Positions 23,504 to 37,565 are shown, counted from the stretch's first letter. The stretch: DNA of 64,000 nucleotides from Sphagnum magellanicum (GCA_021904315.1 CM038908.1:14528501-14592500); one strand, 5' to 3'. The notes: generated by a model from the sequence alone, not told the origin. A program made the numbers and translations.

Positions 23504-26219
23504 CACTAGTAGAAAATGCTCATTTTGCAATTGGTCCCTACAACTAATTTTTGGTTGCAAGCAACATTTGCAACTAAAATTTTAATAGTCGTGTTAAACA
23601 AGTTGCATTGACACTAATTGCAAACAACAATGAATTTTGGATGAGAAAAAAAGTTAACAAAATATGCCTTCATCTTTTGGCTTGTTATATATGTATTGTC
23701 ATTTGCAACTAGGATGCGACTCTTTTGGTGAACAATGGGAACAAATTATGTGTTGCCACGTGTCCTAACTATTAATAATTTAAAATATTTTATTATTATT
23801 TTGAAATAATCTAAGACATTTTATGTTTTTATGTTTGGATGGTTTTAATTGTGATACGTGATGCAATAGAAATTTGCCATGTGACATATTAATTGAATTT
23901 GTCCAAATTCAATTTAAATCAATATTTAGGTATGTAGGTTGAATTAGGTACCTACCCACCTATATACCTACCTACCCATCTAAGCTAAACACCTATCTAG
24001 ATAATACCTATTTAACTACTTAGGCCAAATACTTATTTAGGTAGGTAGGTAGGTAAATTAGGGAGGTAGTTAAATGTAAATATATGAATATTTATATTTA
24101 ATTTTGAGTTAAGTTGTTTTCATTGGCTCATCCCATATGTCCATGTTTTTAAAATATGAATATGTAAAGACAAAACACTTTGTTTATATACTTTTCAAAT
24201 CGAGGATGAAAGCCAAAACATATGAAATAAACTTTTTAATTGCAAGTCATTTGCAACTAATTTTTAGTTGCAAATGACTTGCAATTAAAACATTTATCCC
24301 ATAAATTTTGCTTTTCATTCTCATTTTGAAAAGTATATAATTAAATAGGTAAGTGACAACTAACTAGCTAATTAATTAGCTAACTACTAAAATTAATAAT
24401 TATATAATGAATAAAATATAGACAAATAAATTAACAAGCTTTTTAATTAATTAATTAACAACTAAATTAAAAACTAACTAATTATTTATAGTATTAATCA
24501 TCAATATATTATGATTACTGAATTAATTATATTATTATTTATTATTTTATTTTATTTAAATTACTTTATTAGCTAGATAAATAGTAATAATATTTAATTT
24601 TAATTATATATGAATTATAATGATCTATCAACCAATTTCATTAACTAGAAATTGGCTAATATTAAAATAATTAGCTAATTATTAATAAATAAATATTTAT
24701 TATTTCATAACCAAATAAATTAATATAATAACTAAAATGTTCAATAATTAATAATCAATAATTAATTATTATAAAAATTGAGTACTAGTTTTTTAAATCT
24801 AATAATATAATTAAGACCTAACCTAGGTTAACTATTTTATTATAATTATTCCCATTATTATTTTCATTTTTATAGTTCATAATAAATATAAATGTAAATA
24901 TTTAATAGTAACAATAACATAAATTCAATTATTATTGTAGCTAATTGGTAGCCAAGGTTTACTATTTTATTTTTATTATTCATATTATTACTTCAATCAT
25001 TATAGCTATTTATGAATTATGACAATGAATATTTTATATTTTTAACAAGTATATTTTTCCTTCAAAAGTAATTTCTGAATTTTTATATTAATTTATTATA
25101 TTTCCATTCTAACTGCTACAATAATTATTATAAAATAATAAAACTGAAAATAAAAATTATATATCAATAATTGATTATAATAATTTAATAACTGAATATT
25201 AATTATTAATTATTATAAATTTGAAATATAAAAACTAAAACTATATATTAATATTTCTTGGTAATTATTATAATATAGTATTATTTCATAATTCATTATT
25301 TATAATAATAATGATAATAATAATAATGTAATTTGTAGCTAGCCTAGGTTAGCTATTTTTTGTTTTATATTATTATGTCACTTGTTAGATTTGTTATGAT
25401 TTATTCTAATTAATTTTTTTAATAAATAAAAATAAATTATTTAATAAATAAATTATTCATTTGAAAAGAATTTAATATAATATAATAATATATTGGACTT
25501 TTAGTAATTATTTTAGTAATTATATGATTATTTTTCCTATCATTCTAATATTGTCATCATCATCATCATCATTATGTAATAAAATATTATTATTTTAAAA
25601 AAATTAATGAAAGATAATATTGAAATTTAGTCTTTTATTACATGTAATTAATATAAACATATATATAATATTAATAATAATAGTAATAATTGTCATTTGT
25701 AATAATTTTAAGAAGTATAATAAAATGGTTTGGATAAACTTGTAACATGGGCACAATATATTTAGTAAATATTTTACATAAAATTTAAATATATTCAAAA
25801 TATACACTAATTAGTGTAACCATAATATTGAGGCCATTCATGCCAATAATATTACTTGAATACACATGTAATATGGTTGTTCATATACATTCAAAATATA
25901 CATTTATAAATCTTAATACACCCAACTATATTCGTTAAAATTCATAAAATACACCTTTGTATATTCAAAAGGTTGTAACTAAATTAGTCACATTTGCAAC
26001 TAATGGGACACCAATTGTTTTTCTTGGATGAAAACCAAATTAAATGTTATGCACATGGAAGGATGAACACCAAAATAGTCGCAAACTAGTTATAGTGTAA
26101 TCGCAAATATGATCAACACAAGAAATAGTTGTAAAAATGTCCAAGTTTAGTTGCAAATAACTAATAGTCGCATATAGTTACAAATAGAGTGGTTACATTT
26201 TGGCCAATTTCTAGTAATG
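23504..26219 (+). mobile_element. CACTA non-autonomous element, copy 3
   Basis: The left end is CACTAGTAGAAAATGCTC and the right end GGCCAATTTCTAGTAATG. AAA flanks both (23501-23503 and 26220-26222). Its right subterminal region (CGCATATAGTTACAAATAG, then GGTTACATTTTGGCC) matches that of copy 1, which sets the orientation. It carries a TAGGTA array at 23928-24062, then a large palindrome with a perfect 27-bp-arm core, then over 1 kb of extremely AT-rich sequence. No transposase frame is present. Copy 4 at 49311-51030 is its closest relative in the window. Confidence 0.88.
24184..24340. repeat. Central palindrome of CACTA copy 3
   Basis: A perfect stem of 27 bp (24234-24260 against 24264-24290) closes on a 3-base TTT loop. 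Imperfect pairing extends outward, so that TATATACTTTTCAAA near 24186 faces TTTGAAAAGTATATA near 24325, giving arms of roughly 75 bp. The core contains TTGCAAGTCATTTGCAACTA. Transcribed, it would form a long hairpin RNA. Confidence 0.9.
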
Positions 26220-26222
26220 AAA

Positions 26223-28097
26223 GTATTGCATTATTTGAACATATTCAATATAAAAACCCATTCTAATTTCTAACCTTTAACACCCAACTCCTAATTTTGC
26301 ATCTTTACATCTAATTTAATTCCAAAATAATTATATAGCACATTATTTGCGTATTGTGACATTGTCAAATGTTTATGTAGGTCATAGTAAACATATGTTT
26401 ATCCATGTTAACGATAGATTAATAGGCCCTTGTGCCTCTAGCCCAAGTATATTAAACTTCCTACAAGGTCACCCATGTTTAAATGGAGGAAAAACTTTTT
26501 ATAATTTGAGCTTTTAAAACTTTGGTAATGATTGGATTGCCAAAATTGCAAGTTTCAGACATTTTATCAATTGACAATTCTAGATTTTAGAGTGGTGACC
26601 TCTTGAAACGTCAGTGAAACTTTGGCAAAACTACCAATCAAATATTTTGGTTAGCATTAGGTCTACCAAATACATTTCAATTGCCTTTCAAGATGGATGA
26701 TAATTACTTCAACAAGGATATATAAACCCTAAATTTGGACAAGTAGAGATCTTCAAGTTCTAGAACTCTCTTAGGCAATTTTGGAAAAGCAATAGTTGAG
26801 ATAGGAGGTAGCAACTCTCTTGGTAGTTTGTTCCCTTTAAAGAATTTTTTTTTTTGAAAAGATTATATATTTTTATAGTTCATTAGATTATGTTTTCAAG
26901 AAGCTTTGTTGACCTATGTGAATCTTAATCTTCTTTATTAAGATACTTTGCAATACAATTAAAAGATAAGATGTCACAATTTTATATTTGTGGAGGCTAT
27001 GAATATTTCACATAGGTTATGAATCAAAAAAAATTATTCATTAGAAGACATTTGTAGGTTTTCAACATTACAAAACTCCTATTTGGAAGGCTAAGGTTCT
27101 TGATTATTTTCAATTGCTTCTTTTCTTTATAGCATGCTCACTTGCATTTTACGATTTCAAACTAGTATTTGGTAGAAGATTACAAAATTTTATCTTGTAG
27201 AATTCCATATATCCCACTTAGTTATTTCTCTAAGTTGTTTTACCAACCCATCTCTTACCATTCAAAGAGAAGTGAGTTAATTTAAATTTTTTTCGTGGAA
27301 AACCATTTTTGAATAGTTTTAATTAATTTTTTAAAAATCACTTTAAATTCAATAATGACGAAATGTTCATGTTGAAAAATTAAACCAAAAACACACACAG
27401 CTTTTAACCCTAAAATATAATTAAAATATCCATTATTTCATAGGCTACCAAATCGTACCCATTTACCATAAGTGTTTTGAGTAAATATGGGGTAATAAAA
27501 GGCACCAATGTTTCCTAAATCATTTGTGATAATTTTTTTAACATTATTTCATTATGTTTTCTAAGCACAAAAAAACATTGGTTACAAGTTCAAAACATGA
27601 TAAAAGATATTTTACATTTATTGAATTACTTTCAAACTTATCATACTGTTATATTAATATATTAAGAAAATAAGCATAGAAATACAACATAAAATTTCAA
27701 CATTATTTTAGTTTATAAATCTTTTAGATATGTTCAAAAAGGATTGGTTACACTCAAAATGGCTTCTACTAACCCATTTGTTACCTTTTGTAAAATACAC
27801 AAATGGCGGCCCCCCAAGGCCAAAGGCCAAACCCCACCCAATCAACCTTCCAAGAAAGAAAACATGAGAAGCCCCATTTTGTTTTAGGTACACCTCACAA
27901 TGCAAATGCTAGATGTGGCATACCTATTACTATCGTTCTTTTTATTCAATTTGAACCTTCAACTAAGGGGTCGAAGGCAAGTTGGAAAATGTTATTATCA
28001 ACTTCAAGGATGGATAGAAATATTTTAGTAGGGAATTAAAAAAATTCACTTACTAACCTACTAATTGAACCTATTACCAATTAATACTTAAAATTTA

Positions 28098-28130
<33 letters not shown>

Positions 28131-31100
28131 TCTAAGGACTAACACATACACTATGTTAATTATAAATTGATTAAAAAAACATAAACCTATTATAAAATTA
28201 ATTAAATTATAAAACTTACCCAAAAATCAATATATGGCACCTTATATTTTTACTCACATAGTTTTAAAACTCAAAGAGGAATGTCCTTGAAGGACCCTTT
28301 AATAAAATGAAACTTCATTAGAACATAATGTTATTATATTGTGATACATTATATTTAACAAATTACATATCATTAGCATGTAATAACTAATGTATCCAAT
28401 TTCAATATAACATGATATATATATTTTTTTAATTTTTAATTTAAATATTAAAAATAACATACATTGAAATATTATTAAAATAAATGGTTTAAATGTTGCA
28501 AATTAGAATATTTACATTTTAAATAAACAAAATATTTTTTTTCTAAGTTCATGGTCTAAAAGGGTTTGGATTTACAAATCATGTCATGAAATCATTTTTT
28601 TCATGAATAAATGTGTTTTCATGAATTGTTCCTAAACAATGATATTCAAACATGTGTTTGAAATGATCTTTCAAATGATTTGAAATTTGGTTTTTTTTTA
28701 CTTATACATGTGAAGACCTTCAAAACTTAAACTTCAATAATGAAATTTTCATTTGTTTCATTTTAGCAAAGTATAAAAAGAAAATACACATTAAGGTTGG
28801 GATTTGTAAAACAATTTACTATAGACATGAAGTCAATTTTTAACACATTTTATCATTATTGCATGTATTAAATTGTTGACAAAGACATTGGGTTGCTTCA
28901 TTGGATACATTGACCATATATGGATCATATGGTTTAATAAAAATAAAAGTACTATCATCATAATAATAATCAAATGACATAAAAATATCACCTAATTTGA
29001 TTGCCACTCATAAATTTCTTATTCAACCATGTGTTAGTGAATTCATTTGTTTGTAGTATGTCCAACCCATCATTGTTCACTAAAGGGCATGTTGAATTTA
29101 CAAATTTTTTATCTAACAAATTTGTGACAAATTCACCCAAATATTAATGAAATTCCAAGACTTGTATTAGGCCACATCTCGTGTTAGTGAATCCTTTGTT
29201 ACAAGTTATGATTGCATGGGTGGTGCTTCACTATTATTATTTTCCACATTGTAGGGGAAAGGTTTTTGGGAAAATTTGGTATGGTGTATCTAGGTGAGGT
29301 TCAATATTATTTTGGGATACAAGTAAGTTATGTTTGACAAGGCTACTTTTATATATTTCAGCCAAAGCAACTATAGTAGAGGTACATTGAGGCCACTTCG
29401 GTATGGTTGAAAGTAAACCAAGGTACGTCTACCGTTTTGTTACCAATTGCAAATTTTCGAAAGATATGAATCCTCCAAATGAGGCATATTTGGAAGCAAT
29501 GCAAACTATCCCATTTTATAATGTTATTTGAAGTCTCAAGTATGCAACAATATGTATAAAACTTGATATTGTTCAAGTAGTGGAGATTGTGAAATTTATT
29601 GTTAATCATGGGCAACCTTGTTAGATTGTAATGAAATGAATTTTTTGTTATTTAAAAATCATAGTTGATTTTAACCTGTATTTCAAAAGATGTATTGAGA
29701 AGACTATTATGGGCTAGGTGTGTTCCACTGGGACCATCTACCATAAATAGGCCAAGGTGTGTCTCAAAAGGGGCATCTACTCATGAAGGTTACTTACATT
29801 TATTTACAAACAATGTCAATTTTAAAAAGGAAATAAATTTAGTAAATGTTTATGAAATAACAAAGAGAATTAAGAATATGAAGAAATTGTCAATATTTAT
29901 ATAAGCTCTACTTGAAATTATATGTTACAACACATGCTCAATAATTTATTTATTTTTCCTTCCAAAAGTTTTTTTCTTTTTCTTTTTTTCTTTGAAATAC
30001 CTTTCCAACCAAAAGTACAATAAATCTTTAAAATTTTTTAAATGAGTGCAATACACTCATACTAAATAAACCTAAATATTTTTCAATTGCCAAAACTTAT
30101 CACATTTATTGATAAATAAGGGGTATATATAAGTATTCACTTCATTTATAAATAGGTAGCAAAATAATACCCTTTCATCCTAAGCAATATCCAACAAATA
30201 CAAAGAATAATTTCCCTAAGCCAAACTTTGGGGCCAATTACATTCAAATGAAAATGTTTATGAAAACCAAGGTTCTAATGGGAATATTATGGGATAGTTG
30301 CAAGTTAGAGTGTTTCATTTTTTACACATAAAAAATTCCATATAAAAATATTTCCTCTACAAGATGTTAAACATCATCCCTTCATCAACAATATGATGGT
30401 GTTGGGGAAGAAATTGCTAATGTAGGCCCATTGTAGTGCAATTATATCAACCAAGAAAAATGAACCTTGTTAATTGGAGCTCCTCAACATGGCAATGACA
30501 CCCAAATTATTATTGTTGTAAAAAAGCCTAGTATTTTGGGTGCAAGAAATCTTGGTTCATGCAAGAGTTTGCATCATTTATGTCAATTTCAAATTCACTC
30601 CCTTTTTATTTTCCTTAATCAAACAACCCAAAAAATATCTATGAAGAATTATGAAGCTTTTTAATGAACTCCATTATTGATTTCCAATTAGATTTTTGTT
30701 TAGGAACCTTGGATCATCCAACAATAGGGTTTGTTGCAAGCATGGGATCAACCAAAATTGTCATGTATGAAGCTTCTAAAATCCCTAGTGGACAACATTG
30801 CCAATTTGAGGTTTTATTTCTATGTAGCTCAACCTCCACCTTATCAAGCTCCCTCTTCCTCCCTTCACCCTATTTTTGCTTAGGCATGTCTTAAGCTTGA
30901 AAGAAAACACATCATGGCTCTACACATGGGTCTAATGCTTCAAACCAAAATGCATGTCATTTGTAGTTATTTGTTAAATTCAAAAAGAAGTGACTAAACA
31001 ACATGACAAAAAAAAGTGACTTGAAATCCAATGTGTGAAAGGACAAAAATAAGAAAACAAAAATAAACATGGGTTATGAACTTTGTCGTGTGCTTGCTTG

Positions 31101-31554
31101 TTGGCACTTTGGCCATAAAACTTACATGACCAAATTTGTGATTTCCAAAAGGATAAAAAGACTACAAAACTATTTTGCACAAATTGGCTTCCACTTTTAA
31201 AAGTTTATCAACTTGTGAGATTTCAATATTCTTGCGATCTATGAACAAGAATGTGTCACCTTTCATGGATATGCACTATTGTCTTTAAGCTTTTCAAAGG
31301 CTTTCAAAGAGGAAGCATGTTGTGGTCTATTTGATGTGTGTGAGGAATGCCAACCTTGAAAGTGACCTTGCCCAAATTCAAGCCAATAAGCTCTTGATCA
31401 CTTGGGTTTTATAGGGCTTCCATACCAATGTAAAATGCAAATGTTATAAGTTTATATTTTAACACTAAAATAGTACATTCATAGTTTATAACCAATGTTT
31501 ATTAAGGCTTTGTTTTAATTTTTTTGAATTCATTTTTATTTTTGTCATGTATCA
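26223..31554. other. AT-rich stretch, no gene seen
   Basis: There is no convincing frame. A short patch around 27780-27900 is GC-richer (GGCGGCCCCCCAAGG) and crossed by small frames on both strands, but it has no domain. Short frames at 29358-29615 and 29665-29904 are likewise unsupported. The sequence contains many poly-A and poly-T runs and looks like old decayed repeats. Confidence 0.45.
28102..28131. repeat. (AT)n microsatellite
   Basis: About 14 uninterrupted TA dinucleotides lie within AT-rich non-coding DNA. Confidence 0.9.
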
Positions 31555-32137
31555 CATTACACCAAAAAGTGATATTTACAACTATGGAAACAACTACATT
31601 TGTACTCATTTGAAACACATCTGACTCCATGATTATATAATTAATTCAAACTTGATATTTTTACCACTACTAGCTTTTGTGGTAATAGTCACAAACAACA
31701 TTCATGATTGTGTCCTTCATGATTGTAATTGTTATTACCATAATAAAAGTGGCAATCACAGCAAGGACCTAGAAAGCTTTAAATTTCATCCAATAGTTTC
31801 ATGACACATGGCAAAACATGAATTAGGCATGTGACATATGTTTAATGGGACCTGACTCCACCACATGGCTAGACCTCATTAGTGAAAAAATAATTATCCA
31901 TGGTTTTTTATTAAATCCAATGGTCTAGGATAACTTATTAGAGGACACCATATCCATGGGTCATGATTGTAGTTGTATTTTTGGATGTGGAAATGGCATT
32001 TACGACTATGGACAAACTATGCCACATGCTAAAAGTGACATGTTTCATTTAACTACATAGTCATGTAGTTGCTTAGGCGTTTATAATTACATTTCTACTC
32101 ATGGATAAAGTCACAAAAGCAATGTTTTGGCATAATG
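31555..32137. mobile_element. Short decayed CACTA-like element
   Basis: The left end CATTACACCAAAAAGTG mirrors the right end, whose complement is CATTATGCCAAAACATTG. CATTA and TAATG differ from CACTA and TAGTG by single C-to-T or G-to-A changes. Interior text such as CATGACACATGGCAAAACATG resembles the ACACGTGGCA-like motif found in other family members. A clean 3-bp duplication is not visible (TCA against TTC), so the borders are approximate. Confidence 0.5.
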
Positions 32138-32139
32138 TT

Positions 32140-32340
32140 CACCTAGGCTACTAAGCTATTACTAAACTATTACTAGGCCACTCCATGTTACTAGGCTACT
32201 TTAGGCTATACTTTTTAAGCAACTTACAATAGGCTAAAAACCTAGCCAAGGATATCTAACATAGGCTACATAGCTTAGCATAACCTACTTAGTTAACTTA
32301 AATTAGGTAGCCTAGTTAAGCATAAACATGTAGGTTGCAA
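32140..32340. repeat. CTAGG/TAGGCTA-rich tract
   Basis: TAGGCTA, CTAGGC and ACTAGGC recur many times over 200 bp, a loose short-period repeat beside the small CACTA-like element. It is reminiscent of the TAGGTA arrays but different in sequence. Confidence 0.5.
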
Positions 32341-32599
32341 GTATGAGGATTTGAAGGTCCTTACTTCCACATTGAAGGACCAAATCCTTTACCAATATTG
32401 TGTAGTTTTTTTCTCAGATGGTCATTTTGTCACCATATTATTATGAACATTTCTTTCTACGTACTTAGAGGTAGCCTCACCTAGCTACTTTAAGTTATTA
32501 CATGAAAGCATGGTTAGATGGTTGGCTTTTGGCATTGTGAGAACTTCCATTTTTAACACCACTTAAAATTCTTACATTTTGATAATTACTAACTTATGC

Positions 32600-33070
32600 A
32601 TCCAATGTACATTTCCCTATATTTTCATTAAAAAATATGGGTAGATGTAAATACAATACTTAAAATGACTCATTCTAAAAACATCTAATGGTTAGTTTTA
32701 CATGTTTTTAAGTGGTAAAAAAAAATAACATTGAAAATATTTGGTGTACTTATACAATATTTTTTTCATATATTATGGGAACATGTGAAGGTTTTTTTGA
32801 AATGAATATAATGAATGTAAAATACCCAATAAAAACACTATAATAATATTTTTAATAATAAAATAACTTTAAAAAAGATTTGAAAATGACTTATTTCTGG
32901 GAAAATTTTAATGTCAACATTAACATAATAGTATAAAAATTTTAAAATTTAAAACATTAAGAAAATATTTTAGAAGTATTTTAAAGTAAGCACAAGACAA
33001 AAAAATGGTCATGGGTCAATTATTATATTTGCACTTGGGCAACCCTAAGTGTGTACATTGTTAAACATGT
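32600..33070. repeat. Dispersed AT-rich repeat, copy 1
   Basis: It shares order and phrases (a TATTATGGGAACATGTG-type segment, TGAAAATGACTTATTT, AAAATTTTAATG, a closing GCACTTGGGCAACCC-like text) with 47180-47600 and more weakly with 42480-42830. It is non-coding. Full borders could not be set. Confidence 0.4.
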
Positions 33071-33779
33071 AATTGGTAAAAATTCCGTGTATAAACATGG
33101 AATTTTGAATGAAAATTGGATTTAAAAAACATGATAATGCAATATTAAAATCTTAAAATCATAATAAAATTATCATGAAAATTTCAATTCCTCTTACTTT
33201 AAACACTTCATTTGATGTTGTCTTATTTTTTAAAAATCTTTGACCTTATGTTACCCAAATTTGGTAATAGGTGACTTAATAGGTTGATAGTATAAGCAAG
33301 TTACTAAACTTAACAAATGCCATAACCTGTTATTTAAACTAACATGTAGTATTAACCTAACTAGTTTCTAAACCTGGTAGGTAATGATTGGGTTAAAAAA
33401 ATAGGTTGATAGGTTAGTCAATAGGTAATCTGTAGAACATGTACTTGACAAAACCAATAGTTGGACAAGTAGTTAAGCAAGGTGTATTTTTAAAAAAAAT
33501 TTGGATTATAAGTCTAAATACTAACTAATGACTATTTATAATGGTCAATTATGATTGTTGTAATTTGAATTAGCTAGTATAAGACTAGGAGGACAGACTT
33601 TTTGAAGGACTTTTGGATCTCATTCATGATTATGTGTTTCCACTTTTGAATTATGGAACATGGATCATTCTTCTTTCAGGCTATTTCCTTCAAGTTTAAG
33701 CAATTTGTGTACATGTTAGTTTGGGATTTGTAATAACCTAAGTTTTATTTTGTGTGTTATATGTACTTGTTGCTACTTT

Positions 33780-36110
33780 AGGAACCTACTACTGAAAAAA
33801 TCTAGAGTTGAATTAACCTTAATGGGAATAGAAAAACCTCGTTAACATTTGGTGAGCATGCAGTGGATCAAAATTCAAAAGCAATCACATTTAGAATTTC
33901 TAGTTAAATTTAGTAGTTTAATAGATTAGGTTTGAAAAGTGATCATGCTTCAAATTTTGATTTGTCACATGTTTGTTTGTATTATGTAAACTTTAGGATT
34001 CAAGTTTATGATCTTGATTTAGTCTGAAAACCTTAGGAATAGGGTGAGGTTAGTGTAAAGTTTTTGAAGATAGAAAGGTGCCCAATTTGTAAAAGAAGTT
34101 TGATACAAACTTCTAATTACTAGGAGGGGTCGTTCTAAAAAAAAATCTATTGTTCAAAAATAATGCAAGGGCTTTTTGTTGATTTCAGAAAATGTCAAAA
34201 GTAGTTATTAAAAGTCTTAGGAAATAGTTACAACATGTCAAACATCAATCTATTCAGGAATATACATAAGAAAAAAATGAACGACAAGTGCAACCTATGG
34301 GAGATGAACTTGTGAATGCATTAAACACGGATGCAACATAGAGGGGAAAAGTCAATGAACAACATCAAAATGTAGCAGAACCGGTTGTGTAGAAAAACCC
34401 AATAATGCTCTTAACCATTCATTAAGAAACACCATGAACAATAACCCAACCAAGGGTGGTGAATCTTCATAATGATGACAATCATGAACTTGTTCAACCA
34501 TTTGATGAGGTTGCATCTATTCAACAACCATGGTAATTTGCAACCCCAAGTTATAATCTACCTAGAATCGATGCATCTACACCAATTACAACATCTACTA
34601 GTTTTCAAAACCAATCATCACATACCAACATTAATTTGGTATCCATTAATTCAAAGATGGAATGACTTCACCTACTCAATAGGTTGGAGCAATTTTGTCA
34701 TTTTAACCAAAGACCATCTAATGGTTCAATTTCTATACCACATGTAAACCCTAATTTGTATCTAGCATATCGAACTGGAACAAAAGGATTTGATTCATCG
34801 ATCTTTAGGAATTATATAGGTTATGTACTTAGAAATGTGTACCCAATACCTGAACTACTTATACCACCAACATATATACCAAACTCTATTGGAAATCAGT
34901 TTCCTATAATGGTTAAATTAGTGATTAACAACGATAGACAACCTATTCAACAACTTGTTGCTACATTAGTGCCAACCACTGTATAGGTTACTATCAATTT
35001 ACCAACTTATGTACCTAGACGTTCTGATCATCAACCACTAGATGGAGGACAACCTAGAGATTCACCTAAAGGAAGTTCTAGCAAAACAAAATACCAAAAA
35101 AAGAAATGCCTAGAGGAAATCCATTAGGAGAACCACCTTTTAATCCACTTGTTGCATCTTTTGGATGGTTAGCACTTAACATGCGTATGTTTATTACTTT
35201 ACTTAATATTAGTAACTATAGGTATGAAAAGAAATATTTTAATTAAACACAAAAAATTGTTGTAGTATGTGAGGAAAGTGGACATGTTAGTTTGAGTTAC
35301 AATGTTCTACTAACTACACCAAAGCCTAATGTAGTACTTCAACCTATAATATCAATTGTTATAGTTAAATCAACATTAACTTGTACTAATTATACTAAAA
35401 CTGGTCATTCAGTGGAGACTTGTCACAACAAGAAAATAAAGGTATTAGTTGTGCTAATTGCTATAGTTAAGTCTATAGAACCTATAGCAAGGACAAAAAC
35501 CCAACCTATTAAATTAGGAAAAATACCTATTTGTTATCCATGTATAATTTATTCTAGCATAAAACATAGATTTGGAGAATGCCCTAAAATTTTTATGTAT
35601 AGAACATGTTCAAAACTAAACTTGTTAGTTCTAATGCCATGACAACACCTAAATTGCCTAAAACCGACATGGTTCTAGTTAATGTAATAGTTGCTATTAC
35701 CATTCACAATCAATAGTTAGAACAACAAGTGTTTAAGGAAAGGGAGCCAGTTAAAACTATAGGGGTTGAAGAATGGCAACAAGAAGAGCCTTTATAAGAT
35801 TCTTTCATTGAAACTATTGGACAGTTACAACATAGTGGGGTTGAAAAACAACTTGTTACTATTAATGAAGGTTCATTGTAAAATAATTAAGTTGGATTGC
35901 CTAATAATCCAACCATGACTCAATTGATTGTAAGCAATCAAATTAGTGAAATGAATCAGCAACTTGTCATTTCAGAACAGGTTACTATAGAAAAGACTTT
36001 AAAAAAATATTTAAGAGATATTAGTAAACAAGTCTTGGAGACCAAGTATACATTGAACTTGTGACAACTATTGTGAACGATTCCTAATATCAAATGTGAC
36101 ATTTTTAATG
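33780..36110 (+). mobile_element. Ty3-type LTR-retroelement gag fossil
   Basis: Old, broken gag relic read on the plus strand. Recognisable parts are an N-terminal gag segment at 34684-34986 (YRTGTKGFDSSIFRNY, then VYPIPELLIPPTYIPN). At 35276-35642 follow zinc-knuckle-like remains around TGHSVETC and KHRFGECPK. Related wording (EEEGHAIMDC, SHNVETCKNK) occurs in the larger fossil at 54120-57990, so both derive from one family. No LTRs were identified. It carries multiple breaks and is clearly ancient. Confidence 0.65.
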
Positions 36111-36142
36111 GGTTGAAATTAATTTAAACCTTACAATATTTT

Positions 36143-36252
36143 GGTTTGAACTAATATTTTAGTATAATGCCATGTCAATATACTAATTGACTAAAATTAG
36201 TTAGATAGTTTATTGACATGGCATTATACCAAAAAATAATTCAAATTTAACA
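36143..36252. repeat. Fold-back repeat 1
   Basis: An 18-bp perfect inverted pair (TATAATGCCATGTCAATA at 36163-36180 and its complement at 36211-36228) lies within a longer imperfect fold-back. TTTGAACTAATATTTT on the left faces ATAATTCAAA on the right. The loop is about 30 bases. It resembles a fold-back MITE or a hairpin-RNA source. Confidence 0.75.
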
Positions 36253-36310
36253 TTAGAGGGTTTAGATCATGTTAAAGGTTTTTTATCTAGTCATTGAAAC
36301 TAGATCTACA

Positions 36311-36447
36311 CCTTCCAATATCAAATTTGAATTGATTTTATGACATTCAATATGCCACATAAGTAGATTAAATGAACAATCACAATGATTTAATTTACTT
36401 GTGTGGCATAAATGTTGAAAAATCACTTAAAAATAAATATTGGAAGG
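36311..36447. repeat. Fold-back repeat 2
   Basis: CCTTCCAATAT at 36311-36321 faces ATATTGGAAGG at 36437-36447. The inner arms CATATAAGTAGATTAAA-like and TTTAATTTACTTGTGTGG-like also pair, giving a nearly full-length fold-back of 137 bp. It lies only about 60 bp after the first fold-back and shares the ATGCCA(C/T) motif with it. Confidence 0.7.
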
Positions 36448-37565
36448 TTCAAAATTATTCAGATAAAATGACAGTGTGTATTTAAAATGTACAAATTATG
36501 TGTATGTTTTAAAATGTGAAATGAATGCAACAGTTCTAATAATTGGGATGAGTTGATTTGGGTCATCCATCTTGATGGTAATAAGGTTTTGAAAATATTA
36601 ATAAACATCTAGACCCTTGGAATTGAAATTCAACCTTCATTCATCCATTGCCTTTTCTCCTATGAAACATGGATTATATTTTCACACATATTTCCTTCTC
36701 GTGCACCTCTTCTCTTCACTCACACTTTCTTTTTCTTTCTTCATTGTTTGCACTTCACTTACCTTCTTGTAGGGACAATGTTATTTTGCATGTGAATTGT
36801 TTCCTAACAAGTTTTGTTAACATTCGATTGTTCAAGGCAAAGCATTTCAATTTCAATGTAGCAAGTTTTTGTGCAACCATGTTCAAGTTATCATTGATTT
36901 GTTAGATTTTAGTTCCAAGGAGAGTAAAGGTTTACAATCAAGTCATTCACAAAACTTTGACAAATGTTTTGGTGAAAGATGATTTTAGAGATTAGGTATT
37001 AAATAACTTTAATGACAACACTAAAAATTTGAAGGAAAAGTTTTCAAAAAAAGTACTATGCCTTCAAATGATATTTAATTGTTTCACATCAAATTTTTAT
37101 GTAGCACCACAATTTCAATCTTCACCAATGTTACTTTGAAGTTTTGTTACAAATCTTGATGGAACATTTTAATTTTATCAATTGTTGGGTTGTTCTTGCC
37201 ATAAAAGACAAAGCTATCTCCTAACAATATGTTCAAAATGTTCATTGTGGTTTTTTCATTGCCCTACTTTCATAAAGAGGTCATTGATCATTGTTTAATA
37301 GTTCATTTGATTAAAGTGCAATCTTTTTACACATGGAAAAATTAAAAAGATGGGGATGGAATAAATCCATTTTGTTTGCAATGTTGCAAGACTTTGTGTT
37401 GTTCATTGCCTTAATATAGGTGCGGTCAAACTTGCATTCATGCACTTTTGAAATTGATAACTTAAAACTTATTTCTATGATGGGGTCCAAAGTGAAAGTG
37501 GGAGTAACCAAAAAGATGGAGAATGCAAATGGCATATGTGGTGCTCCATAAACTAGAAAAACTAT
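36448..37565. other. Non-coding stretch before the LTR element
   Basis: No supported gene. The plus frame 36669-36905 (78 codons) has no domain. The stretch ends at the CTAT target site of the gag-only LTR element. Confidence 0.45.

Noticed and set aside
27780-27905. GC-rich patch with frames on both strands as a small gene
   Set aside because: The frames are short and overlap on opposite strands, with no domain and no conserved context.
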